From NCBI GenBank assembly GCA_029556615.1, contig JAKQDD010000113.1:124001-188000 (forward strand): 64,000 bases of DNA, in the 5' to 3' direction. The stretch comes from Verrucomicrobiota bacterium. GTDB lineage: Bacteria > Verrucomicrobiota > Verrucomicrobiia > Limisphaerales > J093. Positions within the stretch are counted from its first letter, which is position 1. Each line of letters starts with the position of its first letter. Shown here piece by piece: positions 44,887 through 57,426 of this stretch. Below the pieces are notes generated by a model that saw only the letters and a program-made list of their open reading frames with translations, had not been told where the DNA came from and did not search any database. The position numbers and the translations under genes were made by a program.

Positions 44887-47037
44887 TCACGGCGCTCGGC
44901 GCAGGCCCTCCCAACGAACACTCCAAGCCCCGTTGTCGGGGAATCCGGGGGCGCGCCGGTCCGGACCGCCATCCCAACCCGCGGCCATCATCGCCACGGC
45001 ATACAGCAGTCCCCCGTTCCCCGGCAGGTAGATCGTCAACCCCGGCCGCTGGTGGTTGTGACCGTTCCGCCGGTACCGGTTCTTGGGAGTGTCCATCAAC
45101 AACGCATCAACCGCCCGCTCCGGTTGTCCCACCCGGGCGGCGCACATCGCCACCATCGGGTAGTCCCAGCCCCACGTGTCCGGCCAGTTCCAATTCGTCC
45201 AGATCCAGTCCAGCGTCCGACGCATGGCCGCCGGGTCAATGCCCGGCCCGGGCAACAGCCCCAAAGCGGCGGTCACCGACGGGTGATCATTCCGCCATCG
45301 GCGCTCCGTATACGAATCCGGCGCCGTCTCGGCGAAGAGATATCGACCGCCGTCCATCGGGGGACGGGCAAGCCCCGCGATCACCCGATCCCATGCCTCA
45401 CAACGCTCGAGACCCAGACGTTCGCGCCAGCACTGGGCCGTCTCGAGCCCCCAGCGCCAGTACGTCAGCTCGAACGTCGGATTCTGGGTGCGTTCCCTGG
45501 GGAAAACCTCCTGCGCGCACTGCAGCGGCGGTCCGAGAACATAACGCCGCGTGGCTTCGTCCCAGGCGGCAAACGAAGCCATGAACTCCGCACTCTCAAA
45601 GACCGCGTCCCGGTACTGGTCGAGCGTGGCGGCCTCGCCGCGACCGCGCCGGCAGAGTTCCGCGAAGAAGATCGGATGCGGCTGCTGCCAGACGAGAAAC
45701 GGCCCCACACTCGACGGCGACTCCGCGCCGCTCGGACTCGTCATCTTCGGCCAGCGCGCGCCCTGATAGCCCTGACGCCGGGCCGTGCCCCGGGCTTGCT
45801 GCAGAATCGCAGGGTAATAACCCAGGCTCCGCTCCAGCAGCGGCAACCGGTCCCACAACGCGAAGTGCGCCGCATGCCACCCATGCATCTCGAGGTGGAA
45901 CTTCCCCTCCCAACTGTTGAACGTGAGACCGGTCTCCTGCGGCGGCAACGACCCCGCACATTGTATCGCCGTGAGGTACTGGGAGAGCACAACACGCCGT
46001 TCCAACTCGCGCCACCGGGGATCGGCGCTGGCCGAAAGATCAATCGCCCCCCCCGCCCCCCAGAACCAAGCCCAATGCTCGGCCGCCGCACTCCGGGTCT
46101 CCGCAAAACCGGGCAGCGGATCCGTCCGGCGGCGGGCGCCGAAAGCCGCCACGAACTCGAACGCCTCCTGCTCGAGACCGGGGCCGAGCCGATAATAATG
46201 CCGGGCGACCTCGACGAGACGCCCCGGTCCCGTCCATCGCGCGTCCACCCAATAAGTGTCAGCATCCAAACGGCGCTCGAAATGCACGGTGCCCGCCCCG
46301 GCTTGTTCCCATCGGGTCTCGTGGTCTTGCGGTCTCGTCCAGTCCGCCGCCGTCGTCTGGCCCGTGCCATAGGGGAACCGCAGCTCGATGCCAAGCTGTC
46401 CCGACCTCAACAGCGGCGATGCGATCCGCACGGCCAGGATGTCCCGCACCGGATGACACACGGTCTCGACCTCGACGGACTGGCCCTCGAACTGGAATTG
46501 GCTCTTCAGGACGCCCTCCCACAAGTCCAGACGCTGGCGGATATCGCCCAAGTCATCGGTCCCGCCGCGGCCCCCGTCCTTGCGGGTCAACACCAAGCCA
46601 ATCCGGCCCAGGTGCAGCCGGTGGGGGTTCTCCCGAAGCCACCGGATCTCGGGCGTCCGCTGGTTGTTGGGAATGTCCGCATAGCCGACCCGACGGCCAT
46701 GACTTTCGAACTCGGCGAAACGAAACCGCTCGATGCTCCAGCGCTCCGGATTCGGCGCCGTGTGCCAACCCCACTGCGCCAGCGTCCCCAACGGGATCGT
46801 GTTGATGTATGCCTCCGGAAACGTCTGCAACCCCGTGATGTCTGCCGTGAACGCGAACTCGCCGTTCCCGACCGTCAATGGCGACTCGATGTCCAACCGG
46901 TCGAGCGCCACCTCGTGTCGTCGGACCAGGGACTCTCGATCCATGGGCAAATCCCCCGCCCGGGCAGGATGCAGGCACGGCGCAGCCACGAGCAGCGCCA
47001 GAATCGCATGGGGGAAGATCCAGGAGAGCCGGTGCAC
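44887..47037 (-). CDS. Exported six-hairpin (GH65/GH95-clan-like) glycosidase
   Basis: GTG start with signal peptide HRLSWIFPHAILALLVAAPCLHPARA; PLTVGNGEFAFTADITGLQTFPE; HLEMHGWHAAHFALWDRLPLLERSLGYY. Confidence 0.75.
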   Translation of the reverse strand: MHRLSWIFPHAILALLVAAPCLHPARAGDLPMDRESLVRRHEVALDRLDIESPLTVGNGEFAFTADITGLQTFPEAYINTIPLGTLAQWGWHTAPNPERWSIERFRFAEFESHGRRVGYADIPNNQRTPEIRWLRENPHRLHLGRIGLVLTRKDGGRGGTDDLGDIRQRLDLWEGVLKSQFQFEGQSVEVETVCHPVRDILAVRIASPLLRSGQLGIELRFPYGTGQTTAADWTRPQDHETRWEQAGAGTVHFERRLDADTYWVDARWTGPGRLVEVARHYYRLGPGLEQEAFEFVAAFGARRRTDPLPGFAETRSAAAEHWAWFWGAGGAIDLSASADPRWRELERRVVLSQYLTAIQCAGSLPPQETGLTFNSWEGKFHLEMHGWHAAHFALWDRLPLLERSLGYYPAILQQARGTARRQGYQGARWPKMTSPSGAESPSSVGPFLVWQQPHPIFFAELCRRGRGEAATLDQYRDAVFESAEFMASFAAWDEATRRYVLGPPLQCAQEVFPRERTQNPTFELTYWRWGLETAQCWRERLGLERCEAWDRVIAGLARPPMDGGRYLFAETAPDSYTERRWRNDHPSVTAALGLLPGPGIDPAAMRRTLDWIWTNWNWPDTWGWDYPMVAMCAARVGQPERAVDALLMDTPKNRYRRNGHNHQRPGLTIYLPGNGGLLYAVAMMAAGWDGGPDRRAPGFPDNGAWSVRWEGLRRAP

Positions 47038-47127
47038 TAGAGTCCTCGACTTGTGGAATGTGTGGTCAACAGGTCAAGTTTGGCCCCTGCTGTTCCAGGC
47101 CTCCCCACCTTCCGTCGAGGACTCTAG
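47037..47127 (-). repeat. R1 element copy 3, near-perfect TA-flanked 12-bp terminal inverted repeats
   Basis: ctagagtcctcgacttgtggaatgtgtggtcaacaggtcaag...gtcgaggactctag. Confidence 0.92.
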
Positions 47128-50100
47128 GGCAGCGCCATACGGAAAAACACGCTCCCGTTCGCTGGGTTCACCGTCACGTCCACCTGGTTCACCGTGGTCG
47201 ACCCCGGCATCTTCACCCACGTCGCATTCAGTCCTCCCGGCGGGGCATGGGTCTGCGTCTCGAGAGACCAGCCCACGTACTCGGCCGGCCAGGAAACGGT
47301 GATCACGTTCGGGGAGGTCCTTGTGACGACCAGGCTCGTGGGCGTGGTCGGAATCCCGCCCGAAACGGTCGCCACCGTAATCGACCCGTCCGTCTCGAGG
47401 TCATTGGTCCAGGTGTAGCTCGCTCCGGACGCATCCGTGGTCGGCAACTCGATGGCCGCGAACCCGCCGGACACGCCCCGGCTGAACAGCTGGAACCGGT
47501 CGCCCACCGCCAACCGGGCGCCGGCATTCGTCACCACCAGGGTGCCAATCTGGCTGCCCAGGATCTGGGCCGCGACAATCCGGTCGCTGTTGGGCACGGC
47601 GTCGCGGTCGAGTTCCATCGCGGTTGTCCCATCCAGGGTGATGTTGCCCGTGACCGTCAGGATCCCGACCGGGTTGCCGGGGGTCACCTGCGTGCCCGTG
47701 GCGGAGCTGACGTGTCCCTTGATCGTTCCGTCGCCTGCCACGGTTTGGTCGGCGTTGAGGAGGTAGAGCGTTGGATCCCCCAGGCCGGTCAGATCGAGGA
47801 CCGCGCCCGCCGCCACCTCGTGCCGGCTGCTGGCGCTGATGTCCGCACTCCCCGCGAGGGCGAGAACGCCTTCGAGCACGCGCGTCGGTCCCGTGTACGG
47901 GCTGTAGGCGGTCACCGTGAGCGTGCCGGTGCCGACCTTGGTCAGGCCTGCCGGCGCGGGACGGGCGTTGTCCTCGATCACGCCGCCAAAGGTCGTGCTG
48001 GCGTTGTTGCCGCCGATCTCGTAGGTCGTGAGCGCGCCGGTGACCGACGAGGCTCCGGTGAGCTTGGTCGTGGCATCCCCGGTCAGCGAGCCCAGGCGCA
48101 CGGTGGTGTTGCCGTTGCGTGTCAGCATCACGGCCCCGTTGGTCCCCAGATCGAACGCGGCGCTGGCACTGCCCGGACTTCCGAATCGATAGAACCGCCA
48201 GAGACCGCCGTTGCCCCGGGCCGCAATCCGTCCGCTGAACCCGGTCATGTCGCCTTCGATCGTGATGGTGTCCGTGGCCGCGGCGAAATCCAGATCGAGC
48301 GCGCCATCGCCCGTGATGGCCGTGAGTGTGTTGTTCTTCGAGTTCCGGTAATGGTTGTCAGAGCCGAGGATCACCAGGGTGTTCGCCAGATTCTGCTGAT
48401 CGGCCGTCGTGGCGAAGGTGCCGCCCTGCAGGGTGATCGGACCCGGCCCCACGTTGCCGTACAGGAGGGTGCCTCCGGTCACCACGGTGCCCCCGGCGTG
48501 ATCATTGGCGGCGTTGCCCAGGGCGAGCGTGCCCGGCCCGGATTTCGTCAGCGGGCCCGGGCCCGTGATCACACCACCCCAGGTCAGGGTTGCCCCGGGA
48601 TCCGCCACCGCCAGCACTCCGCCCCCGGCCTCGAGCGTCACACCCCGATCACAGTCCGCGCTGGCCCCCTCATACTCGAGCGCACCGCCGTCCAGCACGA
48701 GGTTCGACGGCAGGTTCACGGCCGACCCGAGCGGGCCAGGCACACCCCCGTTCGACAGCACGGGCACCCGAATCGCCCCGCCCGACACTCGAGTCACCCC
48801 GGCGTGGTCGTTGATCGTCGTGATCGTGAGCGTCCCCGAACCGGTCTTCGTCAGCCCCGTCGTGCCCACCACCCGCCCGCTGCCGCCCAGCGTGTAGTCC
48901 GCGGCGGCGTCGATGACCATCGCGGCCGGCGCCAGATCCCCCGCCAGTTCAACCGCCGGGGTGATCGATCCGGCATCGTTGAACGTCACGGTGTCGTTCG
49001 GGAAGAACCAATCCTCCACCCCCTGGTTCAGCCAGTTGGCACTGATCCCGATGTCCCAGAGGTTCATCGCGCCATCCCCCTTCCATACCAGACTCGCCGG
49101 GTCGCGCCCGACGGATTCAAGGACCAGATCAATCGCGCCGGCCGTCGCGTTGTTCGTGATATACCCGGTCGCCCCCACCAACTGCAGGCTCGAGACGTCT
49201 CCCGCCAGCGACCCGTAATCGATCAGCCGGTAGGTCCCGCCCCCAAGCGTCGTGCTCACCAGCACCGTGTTCACCCCGTTCAACGTGAGCGTGCCGCCCA
49301 CCACCAGCAGGTCCTTTGCCGCCGCCGACTGGATGTCGAACGTCGCCGTCACGCCGCCATCGAGGGTCAGATTGTCCTCGAGGGTCAACCGACCCGTCAC
49401 CCCGTTGCCGGCAGGACGCAGCCCGGAACCGCTCACGGCGGTCACATCACCGTTCACGTTGCCCTCGCCCGCCAGTGACTGTCCGCTGCTGAGCGTGTAC
49501 CCGAACCCTCCGTCGAACACCGCCCCCGCGGCCACCATAATCGAGGCTGTCGACGGTAATGCGCCGCCCCCCTCGAGCGCGAACACACCCTCCCGGACCT
49601 GGAGCTCGCCCGTGTGGGTTCCCACGCCCTGCAGGATGACCCTGCCCAGCCCCGTCTTGGCCAGCGTGCCCGCCCCCTTGAGACCGCCGGTAATCACCAG
49701 ATCGTACGGTACCCGATCCGCATTCGCCGCTTCGAGATAGCCAATCCCGCCGCTGAGCGTCAGATCCGCGTCGAGGTGCCACGGCGCGGCGGCGCCTAAT
49801 CGCCCCCCGTTGCCGAGGTTCACCGCGTACGTCGTGGCATAACTCACCACCCCCCCCGCTCCGAGGTAAACCGCTCCCGTGTCCGTGACGCTGAAGGTCG
49901 CGTTCACCCCCGTGAACGCCGGGTCGCTCACCAGCGTCACACCGTGCGCCAACAACAGGCCCCCGCGCACATCGAGCGACACCCGCTGGCTGTTGGCGGT
50001 GTTGCCTAGCACGATGTTCTCCGCGGCCGCCGTGGTCTCCACAACCCCGCCCGTCTGGCGAAAACCGGTCTCCCGGGCGGTGGCCGTCCCCGAGTTCCCA

Positions 50101-50915
50101 ATGATGAACGAACCGGTGTTCGTCACCGCTCCTCCCGCGACGCGCAGGCTCGCCGCGCTGTTCGCGGTGCTGAGGGTGATCCCCGACACGCGAACCGTCC
50201 CGTTGCTCACGATCAGTCCCGTGGTGAACCCGTTGGCGGTCGAACCGCTGTCGCGGCCCGCGCTGTACACCCCAAGATCCACGTCGCCCCCCGCAACGAT
50301 CAAAGTCCCCCCGTTCTCCGAACTGCCCAGCGTGGTCGTCGGCGTCCTGAATACCCCGTCGTAGATCCGCGCATTGAAAGGCGACCCCGACTTGCCCCCC
50401 GTCCCGTGCGTGTAGCCGGTGAGACACGTGACCTCGCCGCCGTTCATCGTCAGCGTCCCTTTGCGACCCTCGAGGATACCCGTCGTCACCGCCGCGCCCG
50501 ACTCGACCACCACCGTGCCGTTGGTCCCGATGCTCACCCGGTCTTCGACGTTAAACCCGCCCGCGGCCAGGGTCAGCGTCACCGCCTCCGCCGCGCTGGC
50601 CGCGTTCAGCGTGACGCTGGACACACTTTCTGCCGCCATCGGCGACGTGTAGGCGACCGAGTACGCCACATCCATATCGCTCGTGAGGTTCACAACGTCG
50701 CCGGCAACGGGCACCACGTTGGCGTCCCAGTTGGTCGGCTCGTTCCAGTCGCCGCCGGCAGGGTTCGACCACGTGATCTGGGACCGAAGCGGGACCACGG
50801 CCAACCCAACCCCCAGCAGGACGAAAACCCAAAGCCAGAGTCGAGAGACAAACTGCAAACCAGCGCGCATCGTGGGCCGGGTGAATTGAGCCGGGGAAGT
50901 CCTTTTCATACGCAT
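47124..50915 (-). CDS. Autotransporter-associated beta-strand repeat protein (1263 aa)
   Basis: Repeats such as GLTKTGSGTLTITTINDHAGVTRVSGGAI, LTKSGPGTLALGNAANDHAGGTVVTGGTLLYGN, LTKVGTGTLTVTAYSPYTGPTRVLEGVLAL; signal peptide. Confidence 0.9.
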   Translation of the reverse strand: MRMKRTSPAQFTRPTMRAGLQFVSRLWLWVFVLLGVGLAVVPLRSQITWSNPAGGDWNEPTNWDANVVPVAGDVVNLTSDMDVAYSVAYTSPMAAESVSSVTLNAASAAEAVTLTLAAGGFNVEDRVSIGTNGTVVVESGAAVTTGILEGRKGTLTMNGGEVTCLTGYTHGTGGKSGSPFNARIYDGVFRTPTTTLGSSENGGTLIVAGGDVDLGVYSAGRDSGSTANGFTTGLIVSNGTVRVSGITLSTANSAASLRVAGGAVTNTGSFIIGNSGTATARETGFRQTGGVVETTAAAENIVLGNTANSQRVSLDVRGGLLLAHGVTLVSDPAFTGVNATFSVTDTGAVYLGAGGVVSYATTYAVNLGNGGRLGAAAPWHLDADLTLSGGIGYLEAANADRVPYDLVITGGLKGAGTLAKTGLGRVILQGVGTHTGELQVREGVFALEGGGALPSTASIMVAAGAVFDGGFGYTLSSGQSLAGEGNVNGDVTAVSGSGLRPAGNGVTGRLTLEDNLTLDGGVTATFDIQSAAAKDLLVVGGTLTLNGVNTVLVSTTLGGGTYRLIDYGSLAGDVSSLQLVGATGYITNNATAGAIDLVLESVGRDPASLVWKGDGAMNLWDIGISANWLNQGVEDWFFPNDTVTFNDAGSITPAVELAGDLAPAAMVIDAAADYTLGGSGRVVGTTGLTKTGSGTLTITTINDHAGVTRVSGGAIRVPVLSNGGVPGPLGSAVNLPSNLVLDGGALEYEGASADCDRGVTLEAGGGVLAVADPGATLTWGGVITGPGPLTKSGPGTLALGNAANDHAGGTVVTGGTLLYGNVGPGPITLQGGTFATTADQQNLANTLVILGSDNHYRNSKNNTLTAITGDGALDLDFAAATDTITIEGDMTGFSGRIAARGNGGLWRFYRFGSPGSASAAFDLGTNGAVMLTRNGNTTVRLGSLTGDATTKLTGASSVTGALTTYEIGGNNASTTFGGVIEDNARPAPAGLTKVGTGTLTVTAYSPYTGPTRVLEGVLALAGSADISASSRHEVAAGAVLDLTGLGDPTLYLLNADQTVAGDGTIKGHVSSATGTQVTPGNPVGILTVTGNITLDGTTAMELDRDAVPNSDRIVAAQILGSQIGTLVVTNAGARLAVGDRFQLFSRGVSGGFAAIELPTTDASGASYTWTNDLETDGSITVATVSGGIPTTPTSLVVTRTSPNVITVSWPAEYVGWSLETQTHAPPGGLNATWVKMPGSTTVNQVDVTVNPANGSVFFRMALP

Positions 50916-51034
50916 CTGCTTTCTGCTGCCCGCGCCCCGCCACGCGGATAACGCGACCGCAATCGCAGTCCGTCCGCGCGGCGGGAATCAGGTGCTCCAA
51001 TGCTACGCTGGCACACCGGGCCGTCAACCCTTGA

Positions 51035-52429
51035 TCAAATCTCGACCCACTTCCCCGGGACCGGCACTGGATGGCGCCCGCGCGCATCCTCCTGGACGGG
51101 CGGCGGACTCCCCTCGGTCAACGCATCGATGCCCGGGCAGAACTCGAAGTTCGATCCCATGACGTCGTCCCAGGTGACGACCCGGCCCATGTGCACCGCC
51201 GCCCGCCCCATGATGTCCGCCAGATTCGACATCGCGGCCCGCTCCGCCTCGTTGTGGGGGCGATCCTGGCGAATGGCCGCGAGCAGGTTGTCCCATTCCG
51301 CCTGCCAGGGCGTCACCGCCTCCTTCTCAGCGCGCCAGGCAATGTTGGAGGGCTCGCAACGCTGGTCTTTGTAGGTGTGGACACGCCCCTCGTGGGAAAA
51401 CCCCGAGAATTGCGCCGCGCACTTCGTGCCGTGAAGGTAGGTGGCAAAGTCCGCGTGACAGTTCGGCAGCCAGCGCACCACGTCGTAGGCCTTGGTCCCG
51501 TCCGGAAAGGTCCACTCGATCGAAAACGAGTCCAAACCCTGCCCGCAGTCCGCACTCTCAGCCGCCCGCCCGCCAACGCCGTGGGCCGCCACCGGCCATG
51601 CGCCCTTGATCCAGCAGATCTCGTCGATCTGATGGATGTTCATCTCCGCAAACAGCCCCCCTGAAACCCAGAAGAAATGCACAAAGTGCCGGATCTGCCA
51701 GGGCAATGCCGCTTCCGCGGAGGGACGCCGACCCAGCGGGCCCACCGGCTGCATGCGATAGGCACGGATGAGTTGGATCTCGCCCAACTCCCCGTCCCGG
51801 ATGCGCCGGATCAGTTCGTGGCGGTTCACGGAGTGTCGGCACTGCAGGCCCGCGGCAATCTTGAGGTTCTTTCCTTCCGCCACCTTGCCGGCCTGGATCA
51901 CCCGTCTCGCGCCCGGCGGATCGGCAGCGAACGACTTCTCCATGAACACGTTCACCCCCTTCTGAACCGCGTACTCGAGCTGTCCGGGACGAAATCCCGC
52001 GTAGCCGCACAGCATGGCGATATCCCCCGAGCCCGGCCGCAGACAGTCAATCGCCTTGCGCCAGGCATCAAAGCCCGCAAACTGACGTTCCCTGGGCACG
52101 TCCATCTGCCCTGCGTACTTCCCGCTCAGCGTCCGATGCGCGCTCGCCAGCCGGTCAGGGAAGAAATCGGCCATCGCCACCATCTTCACCGGCCCGTTGG
52201 GCGACTCGAACGCGTTGGCCGCGGCGCCGCTGCCGCGTCCCCCACACCCAATCAGCGCCAGCCGGATCGTGTTCTCCTCCGCCGGGTGAACACGGGGAAT
52301 CGCCACGCCGGCAAGCGCAGCGCCAGCCACCGTCCTCCCGCTGCGCACCACGAATTCACGCCGTGACAGCGGGGCCGCCGACGTGCCATGGGATGGATCA
52401 ACCGCTGGGCTTCCGAGTGGATTGGTCAT
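51035..52429 (-). CDS. Tat-exported Gfo/Idh/MocA-family oxidoreductase
   Basis: SRREFVVRSGRTVAGAALAG; IRLALIGCGGRGSGAAANAF; EKSFAADPPGARRVIQAGKVAE. Confidence 0.92.
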   Translation of the reverse strand: MTNPLGSPAVDPSHGTSAAPLSRREFVVRSGRTVAGAALAGVAIPRVHPAEENTIRLALIGCGGRGSGAAANAFESPNGPVKMVAMADFFPDRLASAHRTLSGKYAGQMDVPRERQFAGFDAWRKAIDCLRPGSGDIAMLCGYAGFRPGQLEYAVQKGVNVFMEKSFAADPPGARRVIQAGKVAEGKNLKIAAGLQCRHSVNRHELIRRIRDGELGEIQLIRAYRMQPVGPLGRRPSAEAALPWQIRHFVHFFWVSGGLFAEMNIHQIDEICWIKGAWPVAAHGVGGRAAESADCGQGLDSFSIEWTFPDGTKAYDVVRWLPNCHADFATYLHGTKCAAQFSGFSHEGRVHTYKDQRCEPSNIAWRAEKEAVTPWQAEWDNLLAAIRQDRPHNEAERAAMSNLADIMGRAAVHMGRVVTWDDVMGSNFEFCPGIDALTEGSPPPVQEDARGRHPVPVPGKWVEI

Positions 52430-52438
52430 GCCCCCAGG

Positions 52439-53707
52439 CTACTCCTTCAGCCCGCGCAGATCGACCTCGAGCCGCCGGTTTTCACGAACCAGCTCCTCGA
52501 GCGTCAGCCGAGCGCGGCGCAGCCCCGCTTCCCTTCCGAGTATCGTCGTCAGCGCGCCGTCAAGGGACCGCGCCACCGTGGTGTTCGAACAGTCACCGGC
52601 CAGGACCAATCGGTGAAACGCCGCGATGTTCCGCACCGCCCCCGCTTCGTACAGGTTCTGGACCTCCCCCGTGTAACCGTCATCCCCGGATCGCAGAGAG
52701 GCCTTGCCCCCGTACCCGAGCCGGGCATGGCCTGCCTGCCCCTGGACCTCGACGCTCACGTCGAAGTCGGTGCCATTGTTCAGGTGCTTGCCCCGATGCG
52801 ACACGATCAAGCCGTCCCCAAACTCGAATAGCAACGAGAACACATCGTGGCTGTCCCCGTGGGGATCGGGTCGACCGAGACGCGAGAAGCCGGTGGCGCT
52901 CACCGGCCGCGCGCCCGCGACCCACAGGGCGGCGTCCACCGCGTGGATGCAGGCGTTCACATGGTAACCGCCGCCCACCGCCACGTCATTGCACCAGATC
53001 AGGCTCCGGAGCCGGCTCTCGATCGTCGAGGTCTTCGGAGGATCGGCGAACTGGCCCGCGTAGTAGTGGCTGTTCACAGTCTGCACCGGCCCGATCTGAC
53101 CCGCACCCAGGCGCCGCATCACCTCGATGTTGTGCGGATCGGTCGGCATCTGGTAGTCGACAAAGAAACAGCGCCGGGCCGCCGCCGCCCTCCCGGCCGC
53201 CGCCTCGATCCGGCGACAGCCCGGGACGTCCACGGCCACCGGCTTCGCCATGTAGACGTGCTTGCCCGCGTCAACGCTCGCGGACGCATAGTCCGGAAAC
53301 CAGTACGGGGGCGTCTCGAGCGCCACCGCCTCGACCCCGGACTCGAGAAGACGCCGACACCCGCCCAGCCCGGAAAACCGGCGGCTCGGGTCAACCCCGA
53401 GTGCTGTCCCTGCCGAGTCCGACACCGTCGCGAAGTAATCGGCGACCGCCCACAGGACGTAACCCCCGTGGTTCTGGAAGAGCTTGGCGATCCAGGCGCC
53501 CCGTCCGCCGCAGCCAACCACCCCGAGCTTGATCCGGCGCGCCCCGGCAGCCGCCCGCTCCGGTTCCCCGGCCTGCAATGACCCGACGCTCCGCAGGACC
53601 GGAGCCGCCACCGCAACCCCCAGCGCCCGCTCCAGGAAAACCCGGCGCTTCAGCGCCCCAGAACCCGAACTCCCGCCCGCCCGTCGATCCGGATAAGAAC
53701 GCCTCAT
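52439..53707 (-). CDS. Tat-exported Gfo/Idh/MocA-family oxidoreductase
   Basis: KRRVFLERALGVAVAAP; KLGVVGCGGRGAWIAKLFQNHGG; MAKPVAVDVPGCRRIEAAAGRAAAAR. Confidence 0.92.
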   Translation of the reverse strand: MRRSYPDRRAGGSSGSGALKRRVFLERALGVAVAAPVLRSVGSLQAGEPERAAAGARRIKLGVVGCGGRGAWIAKLFQNHGGYVLWAVADYFATVSDSAGTALGVDPSRRFSGLGGCRRLLESGVEAVALETPPYWFPDYASASVDAGKHVYMAKPVAVDVPGCRRIEAAAGRAAAARRCFFVDYQMPTDPHNIEVMRRLGAGQIGPVQTVNSHYYAGQFADPPKTSTIESRLRSLIWCNDVAVGGGYHVNACIHAVDAALWVAGARPVSATGFSRLGRPDPHGDSHDVFSLLFEFGDGLIVSHRGKHLNNGTDFDVSVEVQGQAGHARLGYGGKASLRSGDDGYTGEVQNLYEAGAVRNIAAFHRLVLAGDCSNTTVARSLDGALTTILGREAGLRRARLTLEELVRENRRLEVDLRGLKE

Positions 53708-53712
53708 GGTCT

Positions 53713-53802
53713 GGCGAGGCGCCGCCTCAGACCCAGTGGAGTCCTCAGACTCATGAAGACCCTGCTGTGCCTGCCCACCCTCTCTTCCGCGCCTCGCTAA
53801 TG
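53713..53802 (+). repeat. R2 element, copy B (GCGAGGCGCCGCCTCAGAC ... GCGCCTCGCTAATG)
   Basis: Same ends and same position before R1 as at 25102-25188. Confidence 0.7.
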
Positions 53803-53890
53803 TAGAGTCCTCGACGGAAGGAGGGGAGGGGCTGCAACGGGGGCGGCCGGAACTTGACCTGGTGCCATCGAGTTTCACAAGTCGAGGACT

Positions 53891-53894
<4 letters not shown>
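53803..53894 (+). repeat. R1 element copy 4
   Basis: tagagtcctcgacggaagg...aacttgacctggtgccatcgagtttcacaagtcgaggactctag. Confidence 0.88.
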
Positions 53895-57004
<3,110 letters not shown>

Positions 57005-57321
57005 GGGTTGATGGGTTGGGTTTCCTGAGATCACTTCGGCACGCCCGCACCCGGCCCGCAGACGACGCCGCACAAAGAGCAGAAATGTCCACCCAGGGAT
57101 GCGTTCCGAATTCAGCCGGGAACCCGGGCACCCCATTTAGTTGGGTGGGCTTGCGCAAGCTAGTACAACCTATTGTGGTGGCAAGCTCTTTTTTCGGCTT
57201 TTTTCCGATTTCGTTAGTCGCTCCTTCACAACTACTTCCGGACACCGTTTGATGAGGTGCCTCCGTGCGCCCGTGCGCCCCAGCACCGCCATGTCCCGCC
57301 GCTGGTCCAAGCCGCTAACGA

Positions 57322-57409
57322 GGCGTCCTCGACGGAAGGTGGGCAGGCCTGGAACGGCAGGGACCCAAACTTGACCTAATCGCATCGACTTCCACAAGTC
57401 GAGGACTCT
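57322..57409 (+). repeat. R1 element copy 5
   Basis: gcgtcctcgacggaaggtgggcaggcctggaacggcagggacccaaacttgacct...tccacaagtcgaggactct. Confidence 0.88.
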
Positions 57410-57426
57410 GGCGCGCGCGTTGCGGC

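Noticed and set aside
57005-57240. Cobalamin riboswitch or NrdR box before the B12-dependent RNR
   Set aside because: No B12-box-like sequence or ACACTATATATAGTGT-like site is visible; only weak palindromes.
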